Origin: Chara braunii
Taxonomy: Eukaryota; Streptophyta; Charophyceae; Charales; Characeae
DNA length: 21,833 bases
Reading direction: 5' to 3'
Assembly (NCBI GenBank): GCA_003427395.1
Contig: BFEA01000847.1
Location: 338,445 to 360,277 of the forward strand
In this document: one piece after another, positions 1 through 8,459 of the stretch
Position numbering within the stretch: position 1 is the stretch's first letter
How the letters are laid out: each line of letters begins with the position of its first letter
Notes under the pieces: generated by a model
The model's database searches: none
What the model was told of the DNA's origin: nothing
What the model saw: the letters and a program-made list of their open reading frames with translations, nothing else
Translations under genes and position numbers: made by a program

Positions 1-530
1 GCACAGTGGAGGAGGCGTTAAGAAGACTGAGAAACTAAATGATTTCAATGTGTCTTTGTTTTTGATTTTTATCCTTTGATTCAGTGTAAATAATTTTTGT
101 AAAAGACTGAAAGAAATAATAACACTGTGAAACAAAGTGTCATTCTGGTTTGTCTGTCTCTTTGCCTATCTGTCCTTTCATTTTTCTTTTCTTTGCTCAT
201 CTTATTTCTTATTTTACTTCACATGCTCATGCTCTTAGTCAATAGTTTTGTGACAATATATATATATATATATATATATCCACGAAAGAGCAAAAGCTCA
301 GGCCTGAGTAGTCGCCTGACTACACAACAATCTCCATTGCATGAAGAATGTTGCGTAGTTAAGCTAGGCCCTTGGTCAGGGATTGTTCGCAATTTGGCAG
401 ATTTATTTGGCAACTGGCCTCTCCAGAAGAAGAATAACAAACGAATCTTCACAACAATCACGCACAAAACTTAGTAAAAAAAAATGCTTCGCCAAGGCAG
501 CCCAGACTCGAGAGAAAGCCTCACTCTAGT
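1..530. other. Intergenic, AT-rich, no gene seen
   Basis: No coding family is recognisable here. The stretch holds an (AT)n tract at 256-279. Just after it is a small nested inverted-repeat region: GTAGTC at 308-313 pairs with GACTAC at 318-323 around a 4-base spacer, and this sits beside a second imperfect pair, ACTACACAACA near 319-329 and TGTTGCGTAGT near 349-359. This could be the end of a small foldback element, but I see no clear target duplication. Short reading frames in both strands overlap the AT tract and look like chance. Confidence 0.6.
256..279. repeat. (AT)n microsatellite
   Basis: Twelve uninterrupted AT dinucleotides are visible. Confidence 0.95.
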
Positions 531-625
531 ACACAACACTGTACGTGCATTTACATGCCTTCTGGTCTCGCATAGTCATTNGCTCCACTACACAACACTG
601 TACATGCATTTACATGCCTTTTAAA
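531..625. repeat. 59-bp tandem duplication
   Basis: The segment starting ACACAACACTGTAC at 531 recurs at 590. Both copies continue through TGCATTTACATGCCTT with one early difference (G/A). The second copy loses similarity near 620. One N lies inside the first unit at 581. Confidence 0.85.
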
Positions 626-1416
626 CCAGATCCATTCAGAATATTGGACATGCATGTAATCTGTTCACAAAACAATGTCAATCTAGCAAAATTTGTTCAA
701 TATTCTTTCCCTTGTACCCCGCCCAATCACACATGCACTACAAATCTGAAACAACCTAAACCACACTCTCTAGCAATTGCAAAATCGCAGCCTCACATGA
801 TAATCTCTGCAGCCCCGCATGGTCATCCCTACAAACGCCAAGGCTACAATCTCCTAGCCCCTGGCTGCGCCCCCGCGCTCTGCGCGGTCACAGTTTATAT
901 AGTCTTCTGCTAGTGCCAATGCCAGTCTTGGGCATAACACTAATTGGTTACGGCATTGAACTTTCGAGGCGAAGGTACGAGGGTTGAGCGTAGCAACCGG
1001 CGACGATGGAACATTGGAGCGGTTGAAGATGCCAGGGGGTCGAGGGCCCGACAGGGCTATCCCCCTTGGTTTTGTTGCTGGCCCATCCATGGGCCCGGTT
1101 GATGGAACCGAGAGGGGGCACCGACGGTCTCCCTCCCGAAAACAGCGGTCCCTGATGTTCGTATTTTTCAGTTTATTTTATTTTTATTTTTCTTTTTTTA
1201 GTTGTCGGTCCCTGTTTCTGGGACGCGGCACAAGTATTGATGTCGGGGCTGTGTGCGGGGACCAGCGGTCGTAGCATAATTGGTGCACCCCAAAACTGCT
1301 GAAAAATACAGGCATGGGTCCTTTGGGACATTCGTTAAAAATTGGAGTGATACAGAGCAGGCTAGCTTGACCACTAACTTAGGGGGATGGCGAAGTCTCT
1401 CTATTTCTGCCTGGCC
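626..1416. other. Intergenic, no gene recognised
   Basis: The first half is AT-rich and the second is GC-rich. A T-rich tract at about 1167-1199 separates two short stretches that both carry CGGTCCCTG (about 1146 and 1206), so a small local duplication around the T tract is possible. Short open frames on both strands overlap one another and match no family I know. Confidence 0.5.
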
Positions 1417-1420
1417 CGGG

Positions 1421-1997
1421 ACGCGAGCCAAGGAGTCAACGTATATGCCAACCGGTGGGTGCGTAGTCAACGAGGCGGAAGAAATCGAGCGGGCGGGAAC
1501 CACCTGTGGGTCCACCATCCGNCAACCGTGATCTNCTGCAGGGCANCTGTCCGCCACCCGCGAGCTGCAGAAAGAGGTTTTGAGTGTGAGCATGCCAGTT
1601 NGGACCAGAAAGATGCAAACTGTGTCCGGACGAAGCGACACAGGGCACGGTACGAAGGTCCANTGCGGTGCAGATTGCATAGCTGTGTGCCTGGAACCCG
1701 TTCCACTTCGGTCTTCAAAGTTTCATTTTGAATATTTGCTACTACCACCAAGATCTGCATGAGGACCCACAAATGGTGGACTATGCAAGAGCTGTGGTGG
1801 AGGTGGCAACTGTACCGGCCGATAAGATCGTTCGTCAGCCTAGGTATAGGGGCGGAAAACTTATCGAGTCAGCACATAGCTGGCGTCCTCCGAAGTTTCC
1901 CTCAAGATAGCTGAAGCTGTTGAACAGTTTTATCGTGTAAATCAGATTGGCTGGTTGCCGGTCCTCCTCGAAGTTTCCACAATGTAGCTAGAGCCAT
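1421..1997 (+). pseudogene. Degenerate nuclear LSU (25S/26S) rRNA fragment
   Basis: Several highly conserved blocks of the 5' part of eukaryotic cytoplasmic large-subunit rRNA appear in the correct order and strand. GCCAAGGAGTC lies near 1427 and TGAGTGTGAGCATGCC near 1580. GGACCAGAAAGATG near 1602 is followed by ATGGTGGACTATGC near 1772. GTATAGGGGCGGAAAAC lies near 1845 and CTCCGAAGTTTCCCTCAAG near 1888, running into a GATAGCTG block. Between the blocks the sequence has diverged heavily. About 155 bp of unrelated sequence splits the AAAGATGGTGAACTATG region, and the compensatory stem sequence expected before the GGTGGAGG block is shortened. Functional rRNA is almost invariant here, so this is a pseudogene, not a working rDNA unit. 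The flanks show no 5.8S or ITS. The conserved blocks are of nuclear rather than plastid or mitochondrial type. Ns at 1522, 1535, 1546, 1601 and 1663 show uncertain bases. Confidence 0.85.
1877..1997 (+). repeat. Repeated rRNA block inside the LSU relic
   Basis: The block that reads TAGCTGG, then TCCTCCGAAGTTTCC, then TAGCTGAAGC at 1877-1917 occurs again, more decayed, at about 1949-1997 (GGCTGGTT, TCCTCCTCGAAGTTTCC, TAGCTAGAGCC). A real LSU rRNA has this block once, so the relic contains an internal duplication about 72 bp apart. Confidence 0.7.
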
Positions 1998-2006
1998 CAG
2001 GCAGTG

Positions 2007-2100
2007 TTAGTGCACGGCTGTGAGACAGTGCGCTACGATCAGGGGACAGGCGGCATTAGTGCACGACAGTGAGACCGTGTGCTACAACCGAGGACTGATA
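2007..2100. repeat. 49-bp imperfect duplication
   Basis: TTAGTGCACGGCTGTGAGAC at 2007 recurs at 2056 as TTAGTGCACGACAGTGAGAC. Both copies run on through GTGYGCTAC. This lies directly downstream of the rRNA relic. Confidence 0.75.
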
Positions 2101-2988
2101 AAACGGGGTAGGAGGAGGCGATGCCAGAAGAAGAACCAAACAGCGGGTGAACCTGGACACGGGGTGCGTGCCAGATACGTCCAGAATGAGGCGGAGATGG
2201 TGCAGATCAGAAGGAAGACAGAGGTAAATGAGGAAGAACATGTATCTTGCTCGATTGTCAACCATTTTGGGAGAGGTAAGAAGCGGGATAGGGGTTTTGG
2301 AGCCAGGCAAACCGGAATTTGATGTTAGTTGTAGTAGAAAGTTAGTAGAATAGGGGCTGGAAGAGAAATGGCGTGCGTTGAGATGTCGGGAAGGAAGGAT
2401 ATGGCTCAGAAGAAAGGTTGTATCTCGCGCGTTTCTTAATGAAATCGGGCGAGGAAAGATGTTGGTCCGGGGTTTTGGCATATTCCGGATCAGATGGCGA
2501 TGCTAGTTTTCCCAATCGGGCAACAATGTGGATGGAATGAACGGTAGAGGCTGCGCGATTACTACGGGAATTTAGAAAACATTGATGAACCTTCTCGTGT
2601 TTCTGCAGAATATTCATATGTTCACTCCCCTCGCATTGGCGGACAGGCAAGTACTGTCGGATGCGATGCAAATGAGCAACGACGGGGCTGTGTGGACGCA
2701 CACACACGAGAATGAGGGAGAAGAGGAGTCGACTTACATACCTGGTCGGAGGCGCACGGAGCTGAAGAATGCAGAGTAGTGCATCTCTATGTTTTCTAGC
2801 GCAAGATTCAGTCTCATTCCGCACACTTAGCAAGCCATAGGGCGAGGTCGCTGTAGTTCAATGTGGCTATTGAGGTCGCGACAGTTAGGCTCGCTTGTGA
2901 TGGTCGAAATGCTGGTTAGTGTGTCGTTTGTCTATCCTGGAGATCGTGATGGCTGCTCGTCTTATCCATAAAAGAGAGGCCCCTCAAG
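2101..2988. other. Intergenic, no gene recognised
   Basis: Purine-rich DNA with overlapping short open frames on both strands, none with recognisable domains. A block at about 2714-2770 (GGGAGAAGAGGAG, then CCTGGTCGGAGGCG) is a diverged copy of the 67-bp unit found at 3052, so this region shares a repeat family with the next one. Confidence 0.5.
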
Positions 2989-2989
2989 T

Positions 2990-3052
2990 ATGTGTGTGTG
3001 TGTGTCCGTGTGTGTGAGAGAGAGAGAGAGAGAGTGAGAGAGAGAGAGAGAG
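2990..3052. repeat. Compound (GT)n/(GA)n microsatellite
   Basis: A TG run interrupted by TCCG is followed by an AG run with one GTGAG break. It abuts the 67-bp duplication. Confidence 0.95.
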
Positions 3053-3186
3053 GGAGAAGAGGAGGTATCGAAGTGTTTACCTGGTCGGAGGCGAGAGGAG
3101 TTGCACGGTAAGAAGCGAGGGAGAAAAGGAGGTATCGAAGTGTTTACCTGGTCGGAGGCGAGAGGAGTTGCACGGTAAGAAGCGAG
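3052..3186. repeat. 67-bp tandem duplication
   Basis: Two nearly identical units begin with GGGAGAA at 3052 and 3119. Both contain AGGTATCGAAGTGTTTACC, CTGGTCGGAGGCGAGAGG and GCACGGTAAGAAGCGAG, so the duplication is recent. A third, older copy is at about 2714-2770. Confidence 0.9.
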
Positions 3187-4600
3187 TATCTTCCCGTGAT
3201 CCTTCAGAAGATTCATTCCGATTTTGCTCATCTTAACGATGGACGTAGACTCTCACTATCTCTCCAGTGGCATGTGTATGGCTGGAAAACAATGTATATC
3301 TCCATGATTTGAATAAGGGTTCGTTCTCATTTTTGCACGTTTGATGAGTGACGGAATGCGAGTAATGGGCCACATGCTATGGCAGTGTATTTGCCCGAGA
3401 TCCGGTTGGAGGTTTGCGTCCATTGCCCTTTTTCGTGATTTCATCCTCACAATGGTGGTCATCTTCCTTACCTGAGGTCGCGCTCCTCATCAATTTTTTT
3501 TTTTTCTAAATTGTTGGTCGGGATTGCCCATCAAGTTGACCGTAGTCTCTCCCCTCGTAGCTGGTTGCTACCTCGCACGCCCCTCCCATCTGGGCGTTCT
3601 GCTACCTCCCCTTGCTATTTTTTTTGTTTTTGTTTTTATTCTTGTATATTTATCAGAATCTGACCATGCTCCCTACCAGGTGCGTGGGGCAGGAACGAGA
3701 GTAAAAGAAAAACAGGGAGGGGAGAAGGTGCAGTAAGGGGAGCAAGGTTTTTACAACAGGCACGGGTAGCGACTCAATTCAGTTGGTATACTGTTGAAAA
3801 GATGAATTTGAGTTATAAACAATAGTTTGAAGCTCATCGGAGCCAGATGTAGCGGGAGTTTGACTGATTGGGAACTCTTTCTTGATTCTATGGGTGATGA
3901 TGCATGACTGTTCTTAGTTGGTGGAACGATTTGTCTGGTTAATTCGGTGAATGAACGAGACCTTAGAGTGCTAAGTAGCTACGGAGGGGATATTTTATTT
4001 TCGTTTGTTCTAAGATGGACTGTTTGGCGACCAATCGACGGAGATAGCAAGGTTGAGCGAATTGAGAGTTCTCACTCGAGTCCGTAGACAAGTGGCACGG
4101 TGCCGTAGGTCCGTGGAACTATGCATTGCCACCTGCTTTTGAAGTCAGCGCAACTGCAGTTCAACAACACTGAGGTGGTATTTCATTCCCACAATAGGCT
4201 TAAGTTGTCGGACTTACTATATTGATGACACGATCATAATGCTGTTGACTTTCGGGTAAAAAAATGGTGTAGTTAGCCAACAGGCCTAGGTTTGAGTTTG
4301 TCTTTCGTCTGAACTCTACCATTCAAGTCCGAACTGCTGAGGTTATAACTGATGGTCTGTCCTTGGGAGCATTGACGCCTGCTGGGCAAGGTTCTGCCAG
4401 TCTTGTTGGTGTGACCAACATTGCAATGAAGAGCGATCTGACTTTCTTTGTGGGAGCACTGATCTGTTCTGAAAAGTTAGACGTGAGATCCTGCATCCGG
4501 TCTTTGTGGCCTGCGTGGTCTAGATCTGCATGTATTTTTGCTGCCACGTGTAACCTGCTGATTGCATTCACCATGAACTCTTGTTGAGTTGGTACATCTC
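3187..4600. other. Intergenic, no gene recognised
   Basis: Nothing in this 1.4 kb matches a gene family or RNA I recognise. It includes poly-T runs near 3496-3507 and 3618-3640. The longest open frames here are about 70 codons and show no motifs. Confidence 0.5.
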
Positions 4601-4902
4601 GACCATATTTCAAATAGAGTACGAGGTGTACTCTATTGAAATACAACCTTCTCAGGCTTCGCAATGGCGTTTTAGTATGAGGGAACGACGACACAAATCG
4701 AAGAAGAAGTTGGACTCTTCAGAGGGGTCGCTGCAGCTAGGGGGACCTCCAGAGCATTGACTACGCTACTTTGTGGTGGCAATTCGGCTATCTTACTGCG
4801 TATTTGGCCACCATTGTGGGACCCTAAGGTGCATCCAGATATATCAAGGCCCTCTCCTGCGAGCTGAGTTTGTCCCTCTCTTGGTTCTCGAGAGTCTGAC
4901 AT
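4323..4902 (-). pseudogene. Uncertain coding relic, two overlapping minus-strand frames
   Basis: Two adjacent minus-strand open frames of 82 codons (4902 down to 4672) and 123 codons (4694 down to 4323) overlap by 23 bp in different frames, as if one reading frame had shifted. I recognise no domain. The mix of charged and hydrophilic residues would fit a gag-like or other transposon protein, but that is only a guess. The homologous DNA in the mirror arm (about 13080-13420, plus strand) does not preserve the same frames. This argues against protein-coding constraint at least in the upstream part. The frames may be chance openings. Confidence 0.2.
4607..4642. repeat. Conserved hairpin near outer end of left arm
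   Basis: ATTTCAAATAGAGTA at 4607-4621 pairs with TACTCTATTGAAAT at 4629-4642 around a 7-base loop, with one bulged base. The same hairpin, more decayed, lies at the mirror position 13380-13413. It may mark the boundary of the duplicated element. Confidence 0.75.
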
Positions 4903-5255
4903 ATCTACTTCTGCCCTTCTTATTCTAAGTCTAGTCTAAGGTTACGAGAGGAAGGCGGCAGGCGGGATTGCAACTTGTAGGACCGCAACAAGACCTTGTG
5001 GGAGTTCCACCCACTGATTGCGGGAGCTCTGCCGGAGCCCAGACGGGGTTCTGGAGGCAGGGAATACCCACGTATAATGCTCGTTTTACACGTGTGATCC
5101 TTTTCCTTAAACTGTATTATCCTTTTGCTATTGCATGCCTGTAAGTATGACTGATAAAAGATAATTGTTTTTCTTGTTTGAGTTCAGGACGTTGTTTTGA
5201 AAAGGTAAAATTGACAATTATGTATGATGAAGTCGGACTATCTGTGTGAATTTAG

Positions 5256-6480
5256 ACAAGACAGATTTGTGACTTTACTTGTTGTTTTGTCGTGGAGGTT
5301 GAGCGAACGCATAAGTTGCGGGTTGTTCATTCATACGCACTCGTTACTTGTCTAGGCTGGGCTAGGCTACTCATAAATTGGGTAGCCTAGCTCTACGCCA
5401 TATGTAACTGTTTGGACTGATCGGGGCACAATATAAGTTGTTGTGTTCTGGTCATATGCCTTTTGTCGTTGTTCAGACAAAGGCTGAACTCCTCATACGT
5501 TGAGGTGGTCCAGATCTTTGGGTATGCCAAATGTTCAGGCTGGCCAACCCCACCATAAGTTGGTGTGGTCCAGTCATACGCCTTACGTCAACTTGTTTAT
5601 GCAGAAACTGACCACATCATAAGTTGGTGTGAATTGGTCCTATGCCTTATGTCTTATTGTTGAGGAAAGACTATTCGCACCATAAGTTGGTGTGGTCAAG
5701 TCATGAGCCGCCATCATAAGTGGAACCCGAACGTACAATTTGATACGACTATATATTATGTATATCATTGGCAGGCTGGACGCCATAAGTTGGGAGATCC
5801 AGTCATATAAGCCGGTAGCAGACAAAGCAGAGGAGAAAGAAGATAAATAATACAAAATTGTGTGATAACTTTGGGCAGGCTGACTCACCCATAAGTTGGG
5901 TGGTTCGTCCTATGTCCTTGATAACACAAAAGAAGAAAAATATATAAAGTTTGGCTATTTTTTTTTCTAAACATAATCAATGTTTGAGTGGGGATCCTCA
6001 TAAGTTGAGGTGACCTGACCACTCATCTGAAGACAAAAGGAACTTGTGACTCTACTTATTGAATGTAGTTGTGTTGCGGAGGTTGGGCAAACGCATAAGT
6101 TGCGGGCTGTTCAGTCATACGCGCTTGTTTGCTTGTTAGATGGGTTAGACTACTCATAAGTTGAGTAGCCTAGTTCTACGCCATATGTCATCGTATAGGC
6201 TGGCCGGGGCACAACATAAGTTGTTGTGTTCTGGTCATATGCTTTCGTCGTTTATTTAGGCAGAGGCTGGACCCCCCATGAGTTGGGGAGGTTCAGTTTT
6301 ATGTGTATGTCGAACGTTCAGGCTGACCTGCCTCACAATTAGTTGGTGTCCCGGTCAGACGCCTTATGTTCATGATTTTTTGCAGAAACTGGTCGCACCA
6401 TAAATTGGTGTGGGATGGTCTTATGCGTTACGTATACTCGTGTTGCCAGGTTGGAGCACCATAAGTTGGTGTGGCCTAGC
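5256..6480 (+). repeat. 784-bp higher-order repeat within hairpin array
   Basis: The order of hairpin types repeats. The CGCA, CTACTCA, CACAA(T/C)A, CCTCA/CCCCA, degenerate or CACCA, CACATCA/CGCACCA and GCACCA units at 5310-5681 correspond to those at 6094-6460, an offset of about 784 bp. The lead-in (TTGTGACTTTACTTGTTG near 5268, TTGTGACTCTACTTATTG near 6044) is shared as well. The array therefore grew by block duplication as well as single-unit duplication. Confidence 0.8.
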
Positions 6481-6530
6481 CATATAAATTGGCAGGTCAG
6501 TCACATCCATAAGTTGGGTTGGTTGATCCT
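5256..6530. repeat. Tandem hairpin array with constant TAAGT loop
   Basis: Occurrences of CATAAGTTG or close variants start at 5310, 5372, 5432, 5494, 5554, 5618, 5681, 5715, 5784, 5890, 5999, 6094, 6155, 6215, 6277, 6336, 6399, 6460 and 6508, mostly 60-64 bp apart. Almost every one is the tip of a stem-loop with loop TAAGT closed by A-T. Stems differ but pair: CGCA/TGCG at 5308, a 12-bp stem at 5362-5390, CACAACA/TGTTGTG at 6210, CTACTCA/TGAGTAG at 6150, CACCCA/TGGGTG at 5886. Several units also have an outer pair of the type GGCTGG with CCAGTC, followed by a conserved tail like CATATGCCTTATGTC. Units at 5715, 5784 and 6336 are degenerate. No reading frame crosses the array. I know of no family with this design. 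Confidence 0.85.
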
Positions 6531-6603
6531 ATGTAAGGAAGGGTAAAAAGGGAATAAGGACGCTTTTTGAACGAACTATATGACCTGAAAAGGAACCTAT
6601 GGA

Positions 6604-6830
6604 TTGGTGAGAGATGTTGTTGTGCTCACCCATATATGTTTCTTTTGGGGTATCTCTGGGGATTTCTCTTTTGATAGCTTAGTCGCTTTAGATGCTCGCC
6701 GTGTGCTAGAGCCATATGAGTTAGTTTCAATCCTGCATTTTGTGGGCCAAGTTCATTTTTACAGGTCGATTTTTGCAGTTTCTGGAATAATTTGTTATAC
6801 TTGGTCTTGTATAAATTCTGGTACGTCACT
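6604..6830. other. Arm segment between hairpin array and 120-bp repeats
   Basis: Short open frames on both strands (98 codons plus, 90 codons minus) overlap across 6604-6900. Neither shows a known domain. The part from 6695 matches the mirror arm at 11660-11735 (CGTGTGCTAGAG against the reverse complement of CTCCAGCACGTGG). Confidence 0.5.
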
Positions 6831-7200
6831 TTCTCTACGGGAAGCGCTGCCGAAATTTCTACAAAACAAAGGAGTGAGTCAAATTTTGTCTTTTTCATAG
6901 TCCAATTTTTCTGACTTTTTGACTCAGTAAAAATATGGAAAATCTCATTTTCTAAAGGTAGTGCTGCCCAAATTTTTGCTAATTCAGGAAGTTAGACAAA
7001 ATAGGACCTTGAGAAGTCAAATTCAGTTTTGATTCTGAACTTAACTTTGTATACATCTTTGGATAACACTTTCTCTACGGAAAGCGCTGCCGAAATTTTG
7101 TTAGCTTAGAGGAGTTAGAATATATTTTGACAGGTGGAAACTCAGGAAATCCACTTTGTATAGAGGAAATTCTCCCAAAGGTCTACCTTTTCACTAGGGA
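6831..7200. repeat. 120-bp periodic repeat, left arm
   Basis: The motif TTCTCTACGGGAAGCGCTGC plus CGAAATTT starts near 6831. Variants at 6951 (TCTAAAGGTAGTGCTGCC) and 7071 (TTCTCTACGGAAAGCGCTGC) follow at exactly 120-bp steps. A fainter fourth copy is near 7160. The mirror arm carries the same family in larger number. Confidence 0.8.
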
Positions 7201-7888
7201 CTGACTTAAGGGTAGACTCAGAATTAGTTAAATAGAATGATTCTTGGTGAGGTCGTGAATATGAAGATTATTCTCGATTTGAACTCATAGATTTAGCTTG
7301 GGGATTGACCTGTTTTGTGTTACAGGTCCTCTTGGACATTTGACTTGAAATTAACTAGATTCAGATTGGTCCTACAAGGATCACCTTGTGTTATCACTGG
7401 TAATAGGTCGGTTGCCGATTCGTCGGTTTTCAACTCAACTCCAATCCACTCTTGTCACTCAACCTAAAGGCTTTAGCCCTGTGGTTTGATTTGTTTCGGT
7501 TTGTTTTTACCCGGACTTTATTTGAATGACCATTTAATAAAGATGCTGAGTGTTTTATTGTAAGAGTTCCACAAAGAGTGAAACTTGTATGGCTAAAGGA
7601 AGAGGTGTGAGCGCAAAGAATGATTGAAGTTGACTCCGTGTAGTGTATGAACTTTTGGTTGAGTCTTTGATGTGATTGCAGGCCTGTTTGGTGGTTCGGA
7701 CTTTGAATTTGACTGCCTGCAATCACGTAAGTACATGTGGTTGAGAGGAGTCCCACTGTGATTGTGAGAAATAATCGTCACATATTTATAACCTTCTATA
7801 TATATGTATATACATACGCGTTGGGTGTTCGCGCGGCCTATTGTGACCGTGTGCAAGGGTTAAACAGATAATGCGTTGAGAGAAAAGG
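7201..7888. other. Arm segment, non-coding
   Basis: Similarity to the mirror arm is clear at 7310-7410 (GACCTGTTTTGTGTTACAGG against the reverse complement of the segment near 10730) and at 7450-7540. It then fades. The stretch 7560-7888 has no strong partner in the right arm. A perfect 12-bp inverted repeat (GTGATTGCAGGC at 7672-7683, GCCTGCAATCAC at 7715-7726) lies inside it. No gene is recognised. Confidence 0.5.
7672..7726. repeat. Perfect 12-bp inverted repeat
   Basis: GTGATTGCAGGC at 7672-7683 and GCCTGCAATCAC at 7715-7726 are exact reverse complements, separated by 31 bases. Confidence 0.9.
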
Positions 7889-8425
7889 GAGATTCCCTAG
7901 GTTACCGGGCCTGACGTCCGGGACCCCGCTGACCGTCCGGGATGTCCGACCGGACGTCTGGTCGGACGTCGGACCGGACAGGGTATGTCTGACCTAGCAC
8001 AAAATATATATATATATATATATATATATTGAAAAAAATCATGTGGCTTCCACCTTGCATTAGGTGTATGCCACCAAATTTTTGGATCATTTGGGCCAGT
8101 AGAATAAATAATAAAAATCTTTAAAGATTCATTCCCCATCTATACCCCTCCTATCCCCACCAAAACCCCTTCTACCCCCCCTCCCCCCCCAAATACCACC
8201 CTAGCAGCAAATGCTCAGAAAAATCTGAAATTTTTTGTGGGGGGTCTCTAGGCCATTGGCAACACTGTCTTTTTTTTTGTTTTTTTTTGTTTTTTTTTTT
8301 TTGTGCCAAAAAGGCATCGTCCGGAAATCCAGACGACAGGGGGGGAGGCGTCTGGGGGAGACGTCCTGTGGAGACGTCCGGTGGAGGCGTCCGGTCTCCG
8401 GACGATTGGTAACCTAGGAGATTCC
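7889..8425. mobile_element. hAT-like MITE, 521 bp, with 8-bp target duplication
   Basis: The element spans 7897-8417. It begins CTAGGTTACC and ends GGTAACCTAG, an exact 10-bp terminal inverted repeat, and both ends continue into CGTCCGG-rich DNA. The flanking octamer GAGATTCC occurs at 7889-7896 and 8418-8425, which fits an 8-bp target-site duplication. Such duplications are typical of the hAT superfamily; the terminal bases are not a textbook hAT start, so the assignment rests mainly on the duplication length. No transposase frame is present, so it is non-autonomous. The ends are GC-rich with repeated CGTCCGG and GACGTC motifs. The interior holds an (AT)n run (about 8004-8030), a C-rich tract (about 8175-8200) and T runs (about 8268-8303). 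The mirror arm lacks it. Confidence 0.85.
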
Positions 8426-8459
8426 TCTTTTATCCCTTTGCTTTTTAAAAATTTTATAG

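Noticed and set aside
980-1260. Upstream extension of the rRNA relic
   Set aside because: GC-rich but no conserved LSU, 5.8S or ITS block could be recognised before about 1421.
5151-5208. Mini-intron with GTAAGTATG donor and TTTGAGTTCAG acceptor
   Set aside because: Only about 47 bases long, with no coding exons on either side; chance splice-like sequence in AT-rich DNA.
5256-6530. CRISPR-like array
   Set aside because: Conserved units of about 60 bp without distinct repeat and spacer partition, eukaryotic context, no cas genes; the repeated part is a hairpin with a changing stem.
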